DNA from: Arctopsyche grandis
Lineage: Eukaryota > Arthropoda > Insecta > Trichoptera > Hydropsychidae
NCBI RefSeq assembly: GCF_051622035.1
Contig: NC_135366.1
Coordinates: 8,463,001 to 8,527,000, forward strand
Direction: 5' to 3'
Length of the DNA stretch: 64,000 nt
Numbering within the stretch: the stretch's first letter is position 1; each line of letters begins with the position of its first letter. A program made the translations under genes and the position numbers. The notes below the pieces were generated by a model. It made no database searches and was not told the origin of the DNA. It saw only the letters and a program-made list of their open reading frames with translations. This document shows positions 52,326-64,000 of the stretch, in pieces.

Positions 52326-52466
52326 ACCATGCTTCGTCTCTCTTTCTCCCCTTGAAATCTTATATCGTGGAAAGAGACGGAGTTTGGTGAGTGTTTATGA
52401 AGAACTCACTAACCATGCTCCGTCTCTCTTTCTGCCCTTGGAATCGTATATCGTGGAAAGAGACGC
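52326..52466. repeat. Two direct repeats with internal symmetry
   Basis: ACCATGCTTCGTCTCTCTTT at 52326 and ACCATGCTCCGTCTCTCTTT at 52412, each ending ATATCGTGGAAAGAGACG, so each unit is a CGTCTCTTTC hairpin. Possibly MITE remnants. Confidence 0.65.
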
Positions 52467-52593
52467 GGCATATCACTTCGTTCACATGAGTGGCCGGCAA
52501 AAAAATACTTAAATTTGAATTATTAATTCCGTTGATCCGAATTGCGACATTTTACCAAGTGCACAATTATGTGCACACAGGCCGCTTGGTATT

Positions 52594-52979
52594 GGGTGAC
52601 TGTAAAAAAGTCGACAGTGAAAAAGTCGAAAATGTTCGTTTAACATGCATACATATGAAAAACGGTTAGTGTATACATATATCAGTGGGGTGCGGTAAAA
52701 GTCTCTCTCCCTCCGTCGTACATCCTCACTTAATTTGTGCGAGCAGGATACAACAGGAACAAGAGGAACAGGCTTTTCCTCCCGTATCCTGCGTGCGCAC
52801 ATTAAACAAGGCTGTATGACAAAAAGAGAGAAAATTTATATATACATAGTATCGATATATATTATATATACATGTACCGTTTAACATGCACCCTTTTTTT
52901 TGATCTTTCGATTTTGGATCTTTGTCTTCCGATATTTGCTCTTTAGACCTTTTCACATTTGGTGCCGTGAGGTAGACCC
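52594..52979. mobile_element. Palindromic element, diverged subtype
   Basis: Same subtype as 41767-42146 (AACATGCATACATATGAAAA, GGTGCGGTAAAAGTC). Right end GGTGCCGTGAGGTAGACCC. Flanking bases TTGGTATT and GTAGTATC only partly match. Confidence 0.75.
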
Positions 52980-53231
52980 GTAGTATCGCCAGGAAAAATC
53001 TGCTTAATTAGTAATATTTTGTTTTAAAGAAATATATGCGAAACGTCACGTCGAGCCACTATAAAGCGTTTGTGCGTTAAACTTAAAAATTCTGTCTTAC
53101 AATGATACCATTATAATGCTGTTTATATTTATTTTGACAACGGAACAAACAGTGCGATTCCAGTCATCGCGTTAATTTTCAAATGTATTAAAATTGTTAC
53201 GAAATAAAAACAAAGATAGTGTGCAACCACA

Positions 53232-56200
53232 ATGTATTCACTATCGACACGTTCGTCGAAATTTCATCATCACGTGAAAAGGGCCCATTTCAGATACAAA
53301 CATGTGAGTGCATACTAGTGAATATTTAAAAATGCGATGTCACATTAGCAAACGTCGGAGTTTATTATTTAGTTGGTGTTAATTCAAACTGTGAGACTTC
53401 CTCGAATTCATTTATATCCAGCTTTCGCTTTTGGGGTGTATTTTTAGGGGGATGCAAGGGGATTGCTCAGTGTTGATTAGGGGCGAGCTGATGTGCCGAT
53501 TCATCAAAACGACGTTGCTACTGACGTGGTCGGCCAACGGGATACGACTCCATTTTTCTTCTTTATTTCTCGCTATATCTTACACTTGGTCATTCATCAA
53601 CCGAGAAGTACATGAAACAAAGGAAAATACCATGAAAAACAAAAGGACCACACAAAAACCATTTAATTGTAATTTATGTAAATATATTCTAATTACCGTG
53701 TAATGCATCGAGACGTGAATGCATTCATTCATGTCATTATCGTTATACGTCACGAATTTGGTATCGCACGTTTCGAAAGTGCGTAGTTGATCTCTTTCCA
53801 TTTTTATTTTTGCCTGAAACGTAAAAATTAAATATAATTTATGTATTGTAAATAAACGTTGCACCTTTTCAGTTCTGTATATGTATGTATAAAATGTGAG
53901 CTAAAACTTTCGTACGTATGTATGTATATATATAATATTGGATGATGATAAAGGAGGGAAGAAGAGGACAGTGTTTTAGAATGATGAATAGATTCTTCAA
54001 AACATAAAAAATAAAATAACATCGTCGTATTATATATTTGTATAGAATTTAGAGGGTTTTTTGGTTCGGCCCAAGTCGTGTTAAGGGGTTACTCCTCTGA
54101 CGTTTTGCTGATATCAGCACAGTTTCATTTGATCTACCCTATGGGAGTTTTATTGAAATAAGAAAAGTGAAAGTAAAAAACGACCCCGCAAAAAGAAATT
54201 GTACGTTCATGAAATAAAACGTAAATAGAGATTCAACCTATTTTCAAAAATATAAAAAATGTGTATGACGTCATTAAATGTATGTAAACAGTTTTGAAAA
54301 CTAAAGATATTTATAAGAGCGAATGACCTTATGATTCAAAATATTTGATTGTAAGAATCGGTGATTTATTAAAACAAACATCGTTGTTTAGTTTCAACTT
54401 TAATTATATGTAATTAATATTATCATAAAATCGTGGCTGTCAAAAAATTATTCAAAAAGATTTGATCCACTAAGCAAAATCACGTCCAATATTACTACAT
54501 AAATAAATAAAGAGGTAATGTCATACATGTACTTATACATACATAGATGATGTTAAATATTTAATATTTTAATACAGATTTTTTACTTGACTGTTGCAAT
54601 TTTAATGGAAAATACTGAGCAGAATTCAAACCAAGGTTATGGTTCTTTGAAATAAAGCAATTTTATCGGTTAAGATGTATTTATTATTTAACGCAATCAG
54701 CATATTTCGCGTGTTGCGAAAACTGGAGTTCGACTACCGACAAATCCCAGGCGAACGCTCGTTGTGGGCTCTCGAATTTTTCGAAAGTTCTCGAATTTTT
54801 TTTCGAAAAGTTTCACCGAAAGCTCTCGTATTTTTTGTCTTCAGGGAGGCAGGGTCATCGCCATCAGGAGGGAGGATCAATCAGTATGGGAGAGGAGGGC
54901 GCCATTATCACCCACGAACGTGATGAGACTCACGGGAGAGAACGTCAAGGTCATCGTGCAGCCGTCCAACAGACGGGCTTACCCCATGCAGGTATCTTAA
55001 AAGCCGATAATTGCACCTCTAATCAGACTCGACTCGACGTGAATAATAATTGCATGCACTTAGAAGACGTCAACCTTTCAGACACGCAGTGAACATAAAC
55101 ATGTTCACTGCGTGTCTGAAAGGTTGACGTCTTGTAAGTAAACACTCAACTTGCAGGGAAAAAAAAACAGTGGTCCCAATCGTAAAATGCTTCTCACATT
55201 TAGTTTATTTATTATTAAATAACAAATGAATTATTTCACAATTAACAGTTTTAAACTAAAACTAACAACTATAATATAACAAAATTAACAAAACTATAAT
55301 TAGTAACCCTAAAATAATATTATATAATTCCAAACATAGCATTTTATTTAACTTACATATGTACATATATAATCGGTCTCCGTCACGGGCTCGAATGTGA
55401 AACGCCCGAAAACGCAAATATCGGAAAACAATGATCGAAAATCGAAAGATCTTAAGTCGAAAGATAAAAAAAAGGGTGCATGGTAAACGGTACACACTCA
55501 CTTAATTTGCGTGAGCAGGATACAACAGGAATAAGAGGAACAGGCTTTTCCTCCCGTACTAATGTGCGCGCGCAGAATACGGGAGGAAAAGTCTCTTGTT
55601 CCTGTTGTATCCTGCTCGCGCAAATTAAGTGAGTATGTACCGTTTACCATGCACCCTTTTTTATCTTTCGACTTACGATCTTTCGATTTTCGATCTTTGC
55701 CTTCCGATATTTGCGTTTTCGGGCGTTTGACATTCGGGCCCGTGAGGTAGACCCGTATATAATTACGTCATCTTCCACAAAGGTATCCATTTACACCCCT
55801 CAAGAAAGCACCAATTTTACTAGCACTTCTAATGCTCTCAGGAAGGGCATTGTATATTTGAGCACCTCTGTGGAAAACACCTCCTGCAGCTTTTGCTTTC
55901 TTAATTCCTATTTCTACTTTTATAATTATGTATATCTCTATTCCAAACTATATGATTATTAAAAATTTGGGTAACAGATTCGTATCTAGCTTATATAGCT
56001 CTAGTTCATAAGACTTTGTACAATAACGGTCTAGTACCTAATATATAATTTCGAAAGAGACTTTGTAAGGTTTAATGTATGTAATTGTGTATGTAAGGTT
56101 TTGAAAACAAATCAAAGTTTCTATGACGACTATATCGATATCGGTGAATCGATATCGGAATTATTATCCGGAATTATTATGTTGAATCGATATCGGAGTT

Positions 56201-59200
56201 GACTATATCGATATAGGAACGGGAACGGGAATTGCATGCCTTATTCTGGCATTGCAGCGCATGCCAGGTTCAGCTAGTCTAATATATAATTTCAAAAGAG
56301 ACTTTGTAAGTATGTAAGAAAATATGTAATGTTAGTTGGAGCTTCGTAAATAAAACAAAGTATCTATGACGACAATTCAATTAGTTGAATATTATATTTT
56401 TTCAAGTCAAATAAATTTAATAAAAAAACAAATGAATGTTTACTATTAGATTAGCCATGTTGAAGCTGTTTATAATACAAATACCGAGCGAAGCTGGGTG
56501 GAACCACTAGTGTACATATTATACATATTTGTATATATTTTAAAGAGAAAGACATATCCATGCCTTATATTGGTTACTTTGAAGATAACGCGAAAATCCA
56601 TATTGTTTATTGGTTTTGAAACAGAAATCATTGCCTATAAATACAAAAGTCCTTACATGATGCCATTACTATAGACTGTCGAGGACCTAGATAAAACATC
56701 ATCATCATCATCATCATCTACAACCATTCACCATCCACTGCCATTCAACATTCACATGAAGGCCCGTCCAACAAGCTTCCACTGTTTCGCGCAACTCATC
56801 CATCTCACCCCACACATTATCCTGATTTCGTCTACCCATCTTCCCCGTGGTCTTCCTTTTATCCTTTTGCATTCTTCCAGGTACCATTCTAGCACTTCTT
56901 CGGTCCATTTTACTGCCATTCTTCTATCCACGTGGCCCACCCATTGCCATTTCAATCTTTTCACTTCCTCGTTATGCCAAGCATACAACGTTCCACACTT
57001 CTTTGAGTGTATTGGACTTTGTGTAGCAACTTGGCGTTCAAACTCTATCCTAATTTCATACGATTCTTTATTTCTTCTTCATTACTAACGGATACGTCTA
57101 TTATTTGTCATAAATATAAATAAATATTGTCTACTTTTACTATTTTATCATCTATTGAAATGCTATCAGGCATGCATTAAATGAAACATATGAGCTATAA
57201 ATTGAAGATGTTCGCTATAACCACACATATTATCAAGCACGGTACCTATACATGTGATTTTGTCATTAAAAACGTATCTTAAATTCGATATATCCCATTA
57301 TATTAAATTGACATCTCCGGGACGAATTTTTTCCAGAAAATTTCATATTTATTTTATTTTATTTTTATTTTACATATATACCAGGAAGGCCTTACAGGTA
57401 AATCCCAATGCGCCTTCCTGGCCAATTACAAATACAAATGCAGCATTTTTTTATTATAAGTCGTTGAATTGCGAGACACTGAAAAAACTCGCAAATTAAC
57501 GAGACATCTATGAATTGTACATAAATTTTTATTGTACATCCATCAAATTTCAAATAGTGGTGACATAGTAGGTAGGAAGGATTTTTAGCCAATTTTTTTT
57601 TCCGGGAACCGTTTCAACAATGAAATCAGAGAAAATTGGCAAACTCTGATAGGAAACGATCAACCTGGAGTCACAAATCCAGGTCTGACCAACAGCATAC
57701 TCTGAAAAATTCATTTTCATTCAGGGATAGAACCCGGCACCTTCTTGACGGTAAGCAGAAGCTTAACGTCCGAGCTATGCTGCTGGCTAATAAAATTGAT
57801 TAATAAAATGATCCATTATATTAATGTCTTGTTTTTTGACCGATTTTAATTTGATAGATCACAACGTATTATATGTATGTTTGAAGAGAAATGTCATTTC
57901 AGTAATTGAATGGAAAAAAAAGTAAAAATGAAAATGAAAGAATATCTAGCTTTATGGTGGAGGCGAATGTATATATGCTATATAAAATAAAAAGCTTGTA
58001 AAAATAATTATAGAGGGAAGAACGTTATTCTTGACATTTTTTCTACTTATTGTGAAATGAGATACGCTGCTGAGTAATACGTCAGATAAAATTGACAAAA
58101 TAAAACGAATTTACGTTTGGGTCAACGAATCGTATCTGGCCATACTTAAACGACAAAATACACTAATTTGAGATACCATGGGAACCGAAATTTAATTTCG
58201 CAGTTCGTGAGATCAAAGGTTGTGTACAAAAACGCAAACTTGGTAACATTTGACGTATTTAACCCTCGCGATAAGCGTCCTCGATAATGAGCTACGCATG
58301 TCACAACATCCTATGACGTATAATAAATTGAGTAAGGGCGCTGCACGTTCAGACCGAGTGAAAATTTATGTTTTTATTTATTTTTCAGGCTTACATAAAC
58401 GCTGGCGGTGTAGTACAAGAGGACATAAGCGAGGCATCTGTAATATTCGGCGTGAAGCAAACACCCATCGATCTTTTAATACCGAACAAGACGTATTGTT
58501 TCTTCTCGCATACGATAAAAGCGCAAGAATCTAACATGCCTATGTTGGACGCCATACTGGAAAAGGTTAGACACATCTTTTGGTATTTAAATTTGAATGT
58601 ACATAGTAAGTACGATGTGTGATAAAAAATAAATAGTAAGAAAAGCCTTGTAATTATTAACAAGGATTTTTAGTATAAACATATGTACATATGTATGGAG
58701 TTAAGTACTGGAAAAAAATGTGCGTTTTAATTATACCTACATAGGTACTAGTTTCTAATAATAGTTTTAAGGAATGTGATATTGGCATTTCTAGAATTTC
58801 ATCTCTACGGATGAGAATAGAGGGGTGTGGCATCTAGTCTTTAGAGCAAGGTTTCGTAATCAGTGGTCTAAATATTTTGAAGGGTAGATGCCTGGTTGGC
58901 AGTCACAATATAAAATAACAATATTTTGAATTGTATATATGTTACAGTGAAAGCATATTTCAAGTGAAAATTTATTTTCACCAATTCAAGCAGTGAGGAT
59001 GTATCAAACAATGAATTTACAACGTATAACTCTATAAATTTAACCCTAACAACCCAATCTTAAATGAATAGGGCCAACCCTTACTTAACCTAACCCATCC
59101 TAACCCTTAAATAATACCGAGCCTAAGGGCCGGGCCGCACCGTGCAACTTTGTCGGCCGACTAGTCGCGCGACACGAAAAAATGTATGGAAATGTGTGCG

Positions 59201-62200
59201 ACAAACAAGTTGACGGGTGTGGTATGTCCCATCTACCTGCATGCATTGGTCTGGTCGCCCTCAACCAAGTTGTTCGCGAGTTGAGCGGTGCGGCCCGCCC
59301 CTAACAATCTAATCTTAAATGAATAAAACCTACCCTGAAAATGTAACTTGTCATGATTTCACTATAACGTCAGTGAAAATATATTTTCACTTAAAATATA
59401 ATTTCTCTGAAACAAATATACAAATGCTGAAAGTTTAAACTTATCAATATATAGGAAATTCAGCGTTCATTTGTATCAGGAATAAAAATATAGTAGGATG
59501 CAAATCAGTCACTGGATAAAGTGGGTGTTTTTTAGTCTCGTCTATTTTAATATTTATATTTACCATGGTGCTATTACGGGGTTTGCCCCAAGGCGATACC
59601 TACCGCCAAATTTGTACATATGTATGTACTTTATGTAAATTTATAACATTATTATTATAAATTTGAAATTATATTCAAATAATGGTGACAAATGAGGAAA
59701 GGTTGCCTGCCGATTTGTTTAGAACCGTTTTAGCACTGAAATCAGAAAGAATTGGTAAACTCTGATAGGAAACGATCAGCAGGTCTCCGTGACGGGCCAG
59801 AATGTTAAATTACAGAAAACGCAAATATCGGAAGGCAAAGATCGAAAATCGAAAGATCTTAAGTCGAAAGATAAAAAAAAAGGTGCATGGTAAACGGTAC
59901 ATACTCACTTAATTTGCGCGAGAAGGGTACAACAGGAACAAGAGGAACAGGCTTTTCCTCCCGTATTAATGTGCGCGCGCAGAATACGGGAGGAAAAGCC
60001 TGTTCCTCTTGTTCCTGTTGTACCCTGCTCGCGCAAATTAAGTGAGTATGTACGTGAGTATGTATCGTTTACCATGCACCCTTTTTTTTTTGATCTTTCG
60101 ACTTAAGATCTTTCGATTTTCGATCTTTGCCTTCCGATATCTGTGTTTTCTGTAATTTAACATTCTGGCTCGTCACGTAGACCCGTTTTGACACTTTCTT
60201 ATTCAAAATTCGAATATTCTGTATATGTAGAATACGAAAATTGATATTCTGGATTATAAAAGCATCAAATTGTGAAATTAATTCATTTTAATAGTATCCA
60301 TTTACACTATAAAAGTTTCGGTTATATATGTACATATGTATATGTAGGATTCGATTTGTGAAGGGACACGTGGTGCAGACCAATGAGACTCGTTTAGGGT
60401 TTTAAGCCTTGCTTATTTCTCGATGTGCCGAAACGAACAGTAGTTTGGTCGCGGCGTTACGCAGCATACCAACTTAAATATACACTCGACCCGAGAATGC
60501 CAAATTAATAATTTATATATACACTCTTTTGGGGTTGCAAATTGAATATATACATATTTGTTATTCGTGAAATCCCTGTGCTTTTTGATTACTTTTTACA
60601 ATGCGTGCTCGCGCTACAGTGTGGTATGCTGTATTTTGGAGCTCGTTAGCGCAATGTCAAAATTTACTTAGGCTCGAATGTCGCCTTATTAAACTCTCGC
60701 GACGTTTCGAGTCTCGTACTTACTCACCCACGTACCCTCCTTTCAGCTCTTCTAAATAATATTTATTAAATTATCTGAGAAGAGGGAGAGCGAGAAAGAG
60801 ATGCGACGGGCGAGGTGGGGGATGGGGGTGAATTGTGCAGACTTAACATGTCAAAACAGCACCAGGAATAATTTCCCGTTTTGGCATCTGCTCCGGCTTA
60901 AATTTGTCTCCGAATAAATCCACTGAAGTGTGTGTTGTTGCTTTGCCGAGAAACAAATGAAATACTCGAGACGCGTTGCGTGATACGTCAATTAGAACGA
61001 AATTGAATAAGTAACCGATATTAATTTTGCTCGACGTTCGTATATATGTATGTACATATATATGTGTATAATAAATGTTTTTTTCTTTCAGAATATCCGC
61101 TTGATAGATTACGAAAAGTTGGTAGATGATTCTGGACAGAGGGTCGTCGCATTTGGGAAGTATGCTGGGGTTGCTGGAATGGTCAATATATTGCACGGAT
61201 TAGGGTTAAGATTACTAGCGCTTGGACATCATACACCGTTTATGGTATGTATTTATCTATTTTCACAAATAATGTTTAAAACTTGACTCGTCTTGTAATT
61301 TTAAATTTTTGTGGAAAGCAAGCTGACTATGAATAATATCATATATGTATGTACATTTAAGACACTAGAATGAGACACTCGAGAATTTAGCCCTTTGAAT
61401 GCTGACCAACGCCGTTCGACGTTTTGCCAACAAGTCCATGAGCCTAAAAAACGCCTATAGGCGTTGTATTTTGAGTATGTAAAAAATAAACAAGAATACT
61501 ACCCGCTAAGCCTTTCCAGGTAGCATTGAAAAAAAAAGTGCACTGAACATGGGTCATGTAATCCGTGTCAATGCTTTAAAGACACCGGAATTTCTGAATT
61601 TATAGCCATAGCAGAATTTATCAATGGAAATCCTTAACTGCTTTGTATTTTAGATTGTGCCTTGGCATTAAGATTGTGGGCATTACATATTAACAACAAT
61701 AAAGAAGATGGAACTAGTTTTGGAAAAATACATCAATTCATTGGTTTATTTTATATTGTTGCAAGATATGTATATTAGAGAGTCTAAACACACCTTTACA
61801 AAAGTCGAAATCCTCGGGGGTAGTTATATAGGGTAGTGATCTGGGGTTTGTTTGGATTAGCTACAATTTGTATACCTGCTTTCTATTGGATTTCTAAATA
61901 ATTCTAGTTGGAAATGTTGGCGAAATTTTCAGCGTGGCGAGCTTTCAACAGAAAAGACGTCAGCACTCAAAGGGTTAAACAACAAATTAAAATTAAAATT
62001 ATAGTACCTAATTCGTTCAATTGAATATGTTTGACATTTATGGTGTTATGGAGATTGTATGTTTACTAAATTGCGTTATTATTCATGAATTATTCCAATA
62101 TTCAAAGTGTTATACAATTTAATATTACAGCATATAGGACCTGCTCACAACTATCGCAATTCTATGATGGCTAGACAGGCGATTCGGGATGCTGGATATG

Positions 62201-63430
62201 AGATTTCATTAGGTAAATATCTGCACTACTACATAACTACTACTACTACACACGTATACATAACTGTATACGTGTGTAGGCAAACATTTTTCATATTAAA
62301 TTTTCAATACGTAGTGCATCTGCCGCGGATAGAGGCATTCAAAAAGACCGAGGAAAAATTTGTTTCCGAGTATGATGAAATAAAAATGATACGTGCTTTT
62401 ATAAAACTTTTTTAATCAATGTTAAAATATGCCTTTAGCATATCAAAGCGAAGCACGGGAGGAATGTCTTTCTTGTATAGACATTTTGATTGTTCCAAAT
62501 TGCTAGAGAGCGGTCCTATTAGCTTGCAGAATATTTTAGTCGCTTTGAAGAACGTCAAAGAAGCGATCGTAGAACTTTAAAAGAAAATTTTTATTTTTAC
62601 GTCGTGGTTTATTTATTGGAAATTTATTTCTCCGGAAGATTCTATTGTGAGTCATTGCACGATAGCGTAGATAAAATTCAAAGATGTTGAAATGATAGCA
62701 CGACGAAAAGGACTGCCACTTCGATGAATGCCCTGTATTATTTTAGAGCACAATACAAAACCATTGTAATTTCTGGAACAATTGAAGTCTATGACAGCCC
62801 CTTGACGTTCAAACATTATTACCGCAGTCTCGCATGCACAATGGTATACATATACGTATATATATATAATACGAAATATCTCCATTCACAGAAGTGAATT
62901 CGTGAACATCATGTCAATCGCGTGTCAATATTCAGCCGCGCATCAGAAAATCCTTTCAGCGAGTGCGGGGAAAAATCAGTTTTTGTCATCTGCACGTCCC
63001 CGTTGAAATACTCTATTTAGTCAGCTAAACTGTCAACGAGTCGGAATAATTCCGCATATCTGTGTATCCAGTCGGATCACATCATCGAAATGCACAACCA
63101 GGCAAATATTTGCAGTGGTAGGGGGTTTTTGCGTTACTATTGCGGCTGTTTATTTCGGCAAGTCTAATTTAAATATTAAATTAGTGGTTGGTTCGTTATG
63201 TGTAGGGTAGCAAGTACATAGCTAGGTTTCGATTTGTATTTGGTTTTTGATTCGGTTCTGACTTCGGTAGGAATTTTAAGTATTGCTGCACTGCGCACAT
63301 ACATACACACACACACATGTTTACATGTTTATAATTTAGTAATTTAATATTGTTTTTAATTCAAGGAATGATGCCAAAATCGATAGGACCGTTAACATTT
63401 GTATTCACCGGTTCCGGAAACGTATCCCAG
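53232..63430 (+). CDS. LKRSDH: Alpha-aminoadipic semialdehyde synthase (LKR/SDH), 5' part, runs off the right edge
   Basis: Bifunctional mitochondrial enzyme that starts lysine degradation via saccharopine; only the N-terminal lysine-ketoglutarate reductase half is visible. Exons: 53232-53303, 54845-54991, 58389-58565, 61092-61244, 62131-62212, 63366-63430; phases 0,0,0,0,1,0. Exon 1 encodes 24 residues rich in Arg/Lys/Ser without acidic residues ([20 protein letters not shown]), as in a mitochondrial presequence. It ends at CAT|GTGAGT in the phase needed; it is the least certain exon. Family motifs: [147 protein letters not shown]. Introns are large and full of mobile elements. Confidence 0.92.
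55064..55133. repeat. Perfect 33-bp inverted repeat with a 4-base loop
   Basis: Arms 55064-55096 and 55101-55133 are exactly complementary (AAGACGTCAACCTTTCAG ... at the left); the loop is AAAC. It lies 72 bases into LKR/SDH intron 2. No copy seen elsewhere in the window. Confidence 0.9.
55374..55754. mobile_element. Palindromic element in LKR/SDH intron 2
   Basis: CGGTCTCCGTCACGGGC at the left, GCCCGTGAGGTAGACCC at the right, full palindrome including GGAGGAAAAG at the centre. Nine-base flanks ATATATAAT and GTATATAAT match at 8 of 9. Confidence 0.85.
56037..56277 (+). mobile_element. Helitron-like element
   Basis: TAATATATAATTTCGAAAG near the start, GCATGCCAGGTTCAGCTAG at the end, followed by T. 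Contains GATATCG repeats. Confidence 0.7.
56278..56510 (+). mobile_element. Helitron-like element directly after the previous one
   Basis: TCTAATATATAATTTCAAAA start immediately at the previous CTAG; end CCGAGCGAAGCTGGG then TGGAACCACTAG before T. Confidence 0.78.
56698..56990 (-). mobile_element. LINE reverse transcriptase C-terminal fragment
   Basis: Reads [20 protein letters not shown] and [18 protein letters not shown], the C-terminus of insect LINEs. The minus-strand 3' end is (GAT)n at 56698-56716, the short microsatellite tail such elements use. In LKR/SDH intron 2. Confidence 0.82.
57372..57788 (-). mobile_element. SINE, reversed, in LKR/SDH intron 2
   Basis: CCAGGAAGGC...GCCTTCCTGG hairpin at 57381-57421, head GCCAGCAGCATAGCTCGG at the right on the minus strand, (AAAATA)n tail toward 57350. 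Confidence 0.87.
57789..58388. other. Remaining 3' part of LKR/SDH intron 2
   Basis: AT-rich, no feature recognised. Confidence 0.5.
59127..59301. mobile_element. PIF/Harbinger-like MITE, 175 bp
   Basis: TIRs GGGCCGGGCCGCACC / GGTGCGGCCCGCCCC with 3-bp duplications TAA (59124-59126, 59302-59304). In LKR/SDH intron 3. Confidence 0.83.
59640..59780 (-). mobile_element. SINE fragment
   Basis: GAATTGGTAAACTCTGATAG and GAAACGATCAGC match the reversed SINE body; cut by the palindromic element at 59781. Confidence 0.7.
59781..60184. mobile_element. Palindromic element, longest copy, in LKR/SDH intron 3
   Basis: GGTCTCCGTGACGGGCCAG at the left, CTGGCTCGTCACGTAGACCC at the right. The two arms of about 190 bases are nearly perfectly complementary to a short centre with AATGTGCGCGCGCAG. 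No matching flank duplication. Confidence 0.85.
60185..61091. other. 3' part of LKR/SDH intron 3
   Basis: Contains a (GA)-rich patch at 60778-60805 and GGCGAGGTGGGGGATGGG at 60808; no gene or repeat assigned. Confidence 0.45.
61245..62130. other. LKR/SDH intron 4
   Basis: AT-rich; short CGCC/GGCG patches near 61400-61460. No feature assigned. Confidence 0.5.
62311..62580 (+). pseudogene. Interrupted open frame, probable gene fragment of unknown origin
   Basis: A single frame of about 89 codons in LKR/SDH intron 5 with one break. It reads [27 protein letters not shown], then [38 protein letters not shown] and a stop. The composition is protein-like (helical, charged), unlike surrounding AT-rich sequence, and no intron is visible. 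This suggests a retrocopied 3' end of some gene. I do not recognise the family. Confidence 0.5.
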
Positions 63431-63576
63431 GTTTGTATTTTGAAAATACTCAGTATATATTTCAATGTTAAAAAATAAGTAAATGGTTTATTGGAATTGT
63501 TAAATGTATCAGTATGGTAAATACGAGTAAGATACATGTGCTAAGCAGAAAAAATGGGCAAATTGGGCTTTGACAG

Positions 63577-63990
63577 CCAGCAGTATGGCTCGGTGGGTTG
63601 CGTTTATGTTTAGCACCGAGAGGTTACCGGGATCGATCCCGTGCTAATCTTTAATACTGCTGGTCAGACTTGAATATTTGTGACTCCAAGTCGTTCGTTT
63701 CTTATCAGAGTTTGCCAATTTATCTGATTTCATTGTTGAAACGGTTCCTCCTGCTACCTGCTGTCACAAATATTTGAATTTGATTTATGTAAAATATGTA
63801 AAACTTTATGCACAAGTCTAAATCCATAGATGTCTTTATGGATTAATTAATTGTTAATTTTTGAGTTCTTCAGCCTCTCGAAATACAGCGTTTTATATAA
63901 TAAAAACGCTGCAATGTTTGTAATCAATTGTCTAGGAAGGCACATTGCGGTATACTTGTTAGGCCATCTCTGGTGTACATATATTACATA
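63577..63990 (+). mobile_element. SINE in the last visible LKR/SDH intron
   Basis: Head GCCAGCAGTATGGCTCGGTG, B box GGATCGATCCC, body GTTTGCCAATTTATCTG, diverged tail hairpin GGAAGGCACATTGCGG near 63935. Confidence 0.82.
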
Positions 63991-64000
63991 TATAACTAGT

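Noticed and set aside
54675-54923. Open frame starting [11 protein letters not shown] that overlaps LKR/SDH exon 2
   Set aside because: It is in another frame from the conserved [14 protein letters not shown] segment and includes intron sequence before the acceptor at 54844.

Overview
This is a window of AT-rich, repeat-dense insect nuclear DNA. The evidence is spliced genes with short GT-AG (and a few GC-AG) introns, a ZAD-type C2H2 zinc-finger protein (a class expanded in insects), and an insect-style mix of LINEs, tRNA-derived SINEs, Helitrons and MITEs. The order cannot be fixed from the sequence alone. An EPT1/SELENOI homologue without a selenocysteine tail fits the holometabolous lineages that have lost selenoproteins.

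Eight host genes could be read exon by exon, left to right. (1) Synaptojanin, minus strand, 5' end only, 554 residues before the window edge. (2) A PRPF40-type splicing factor, plus, 15 exons, 838 aa. (3) A ZAD/C2H2 protein with 12 fingers, plus, 9 exons, 642 aa. (4) SUB1/PC4 coactivator, minus, 2 exons, 111 aa. (5) Nucleoporin Nup214, minus, 23 exons, 1671 aa. (6) WASH complex subunit 4 (SWIP), plus, 5 exons, 1102 aa. (7) Ethanolaminephosphotransferase 1, minus, 8 exons, 388 aa. (8) The N-terminal lysine-ketoglutarate reductase half of alpha-aminoadipic semialdehyde synthase (LKR/SDH), plus, 6 exons, running off the right edge. All models keep phase through every junction. They are unrelated housekeeping genes, not a pathway cluster.

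The rest is mostly mobile DNA. There is a LINE cut by a SINE and by a solo LTR, each with target duplications. A SINE family has a tRNA-like head and a conserved 3' hairpin shared with a 5'-truncated LINE. Near-perfectly palindromic 380-400 bp elements carry 9-bp duplications. Other elements are hAT-like and PIF/Harbinger-like MITEs, Helitrons in head-to-tail pairs, old solo LTRs, and long (TA)n tracts. The stretch from about 39.6 to 53.2 kb contains no recognisable protein gene.

No novel multi-gene system was found. The most notable items are the palindromic elements in introns, a perfect 33-bp intronic hairpin, the SINE/LINE shared tail and repeated Helitron junctions.
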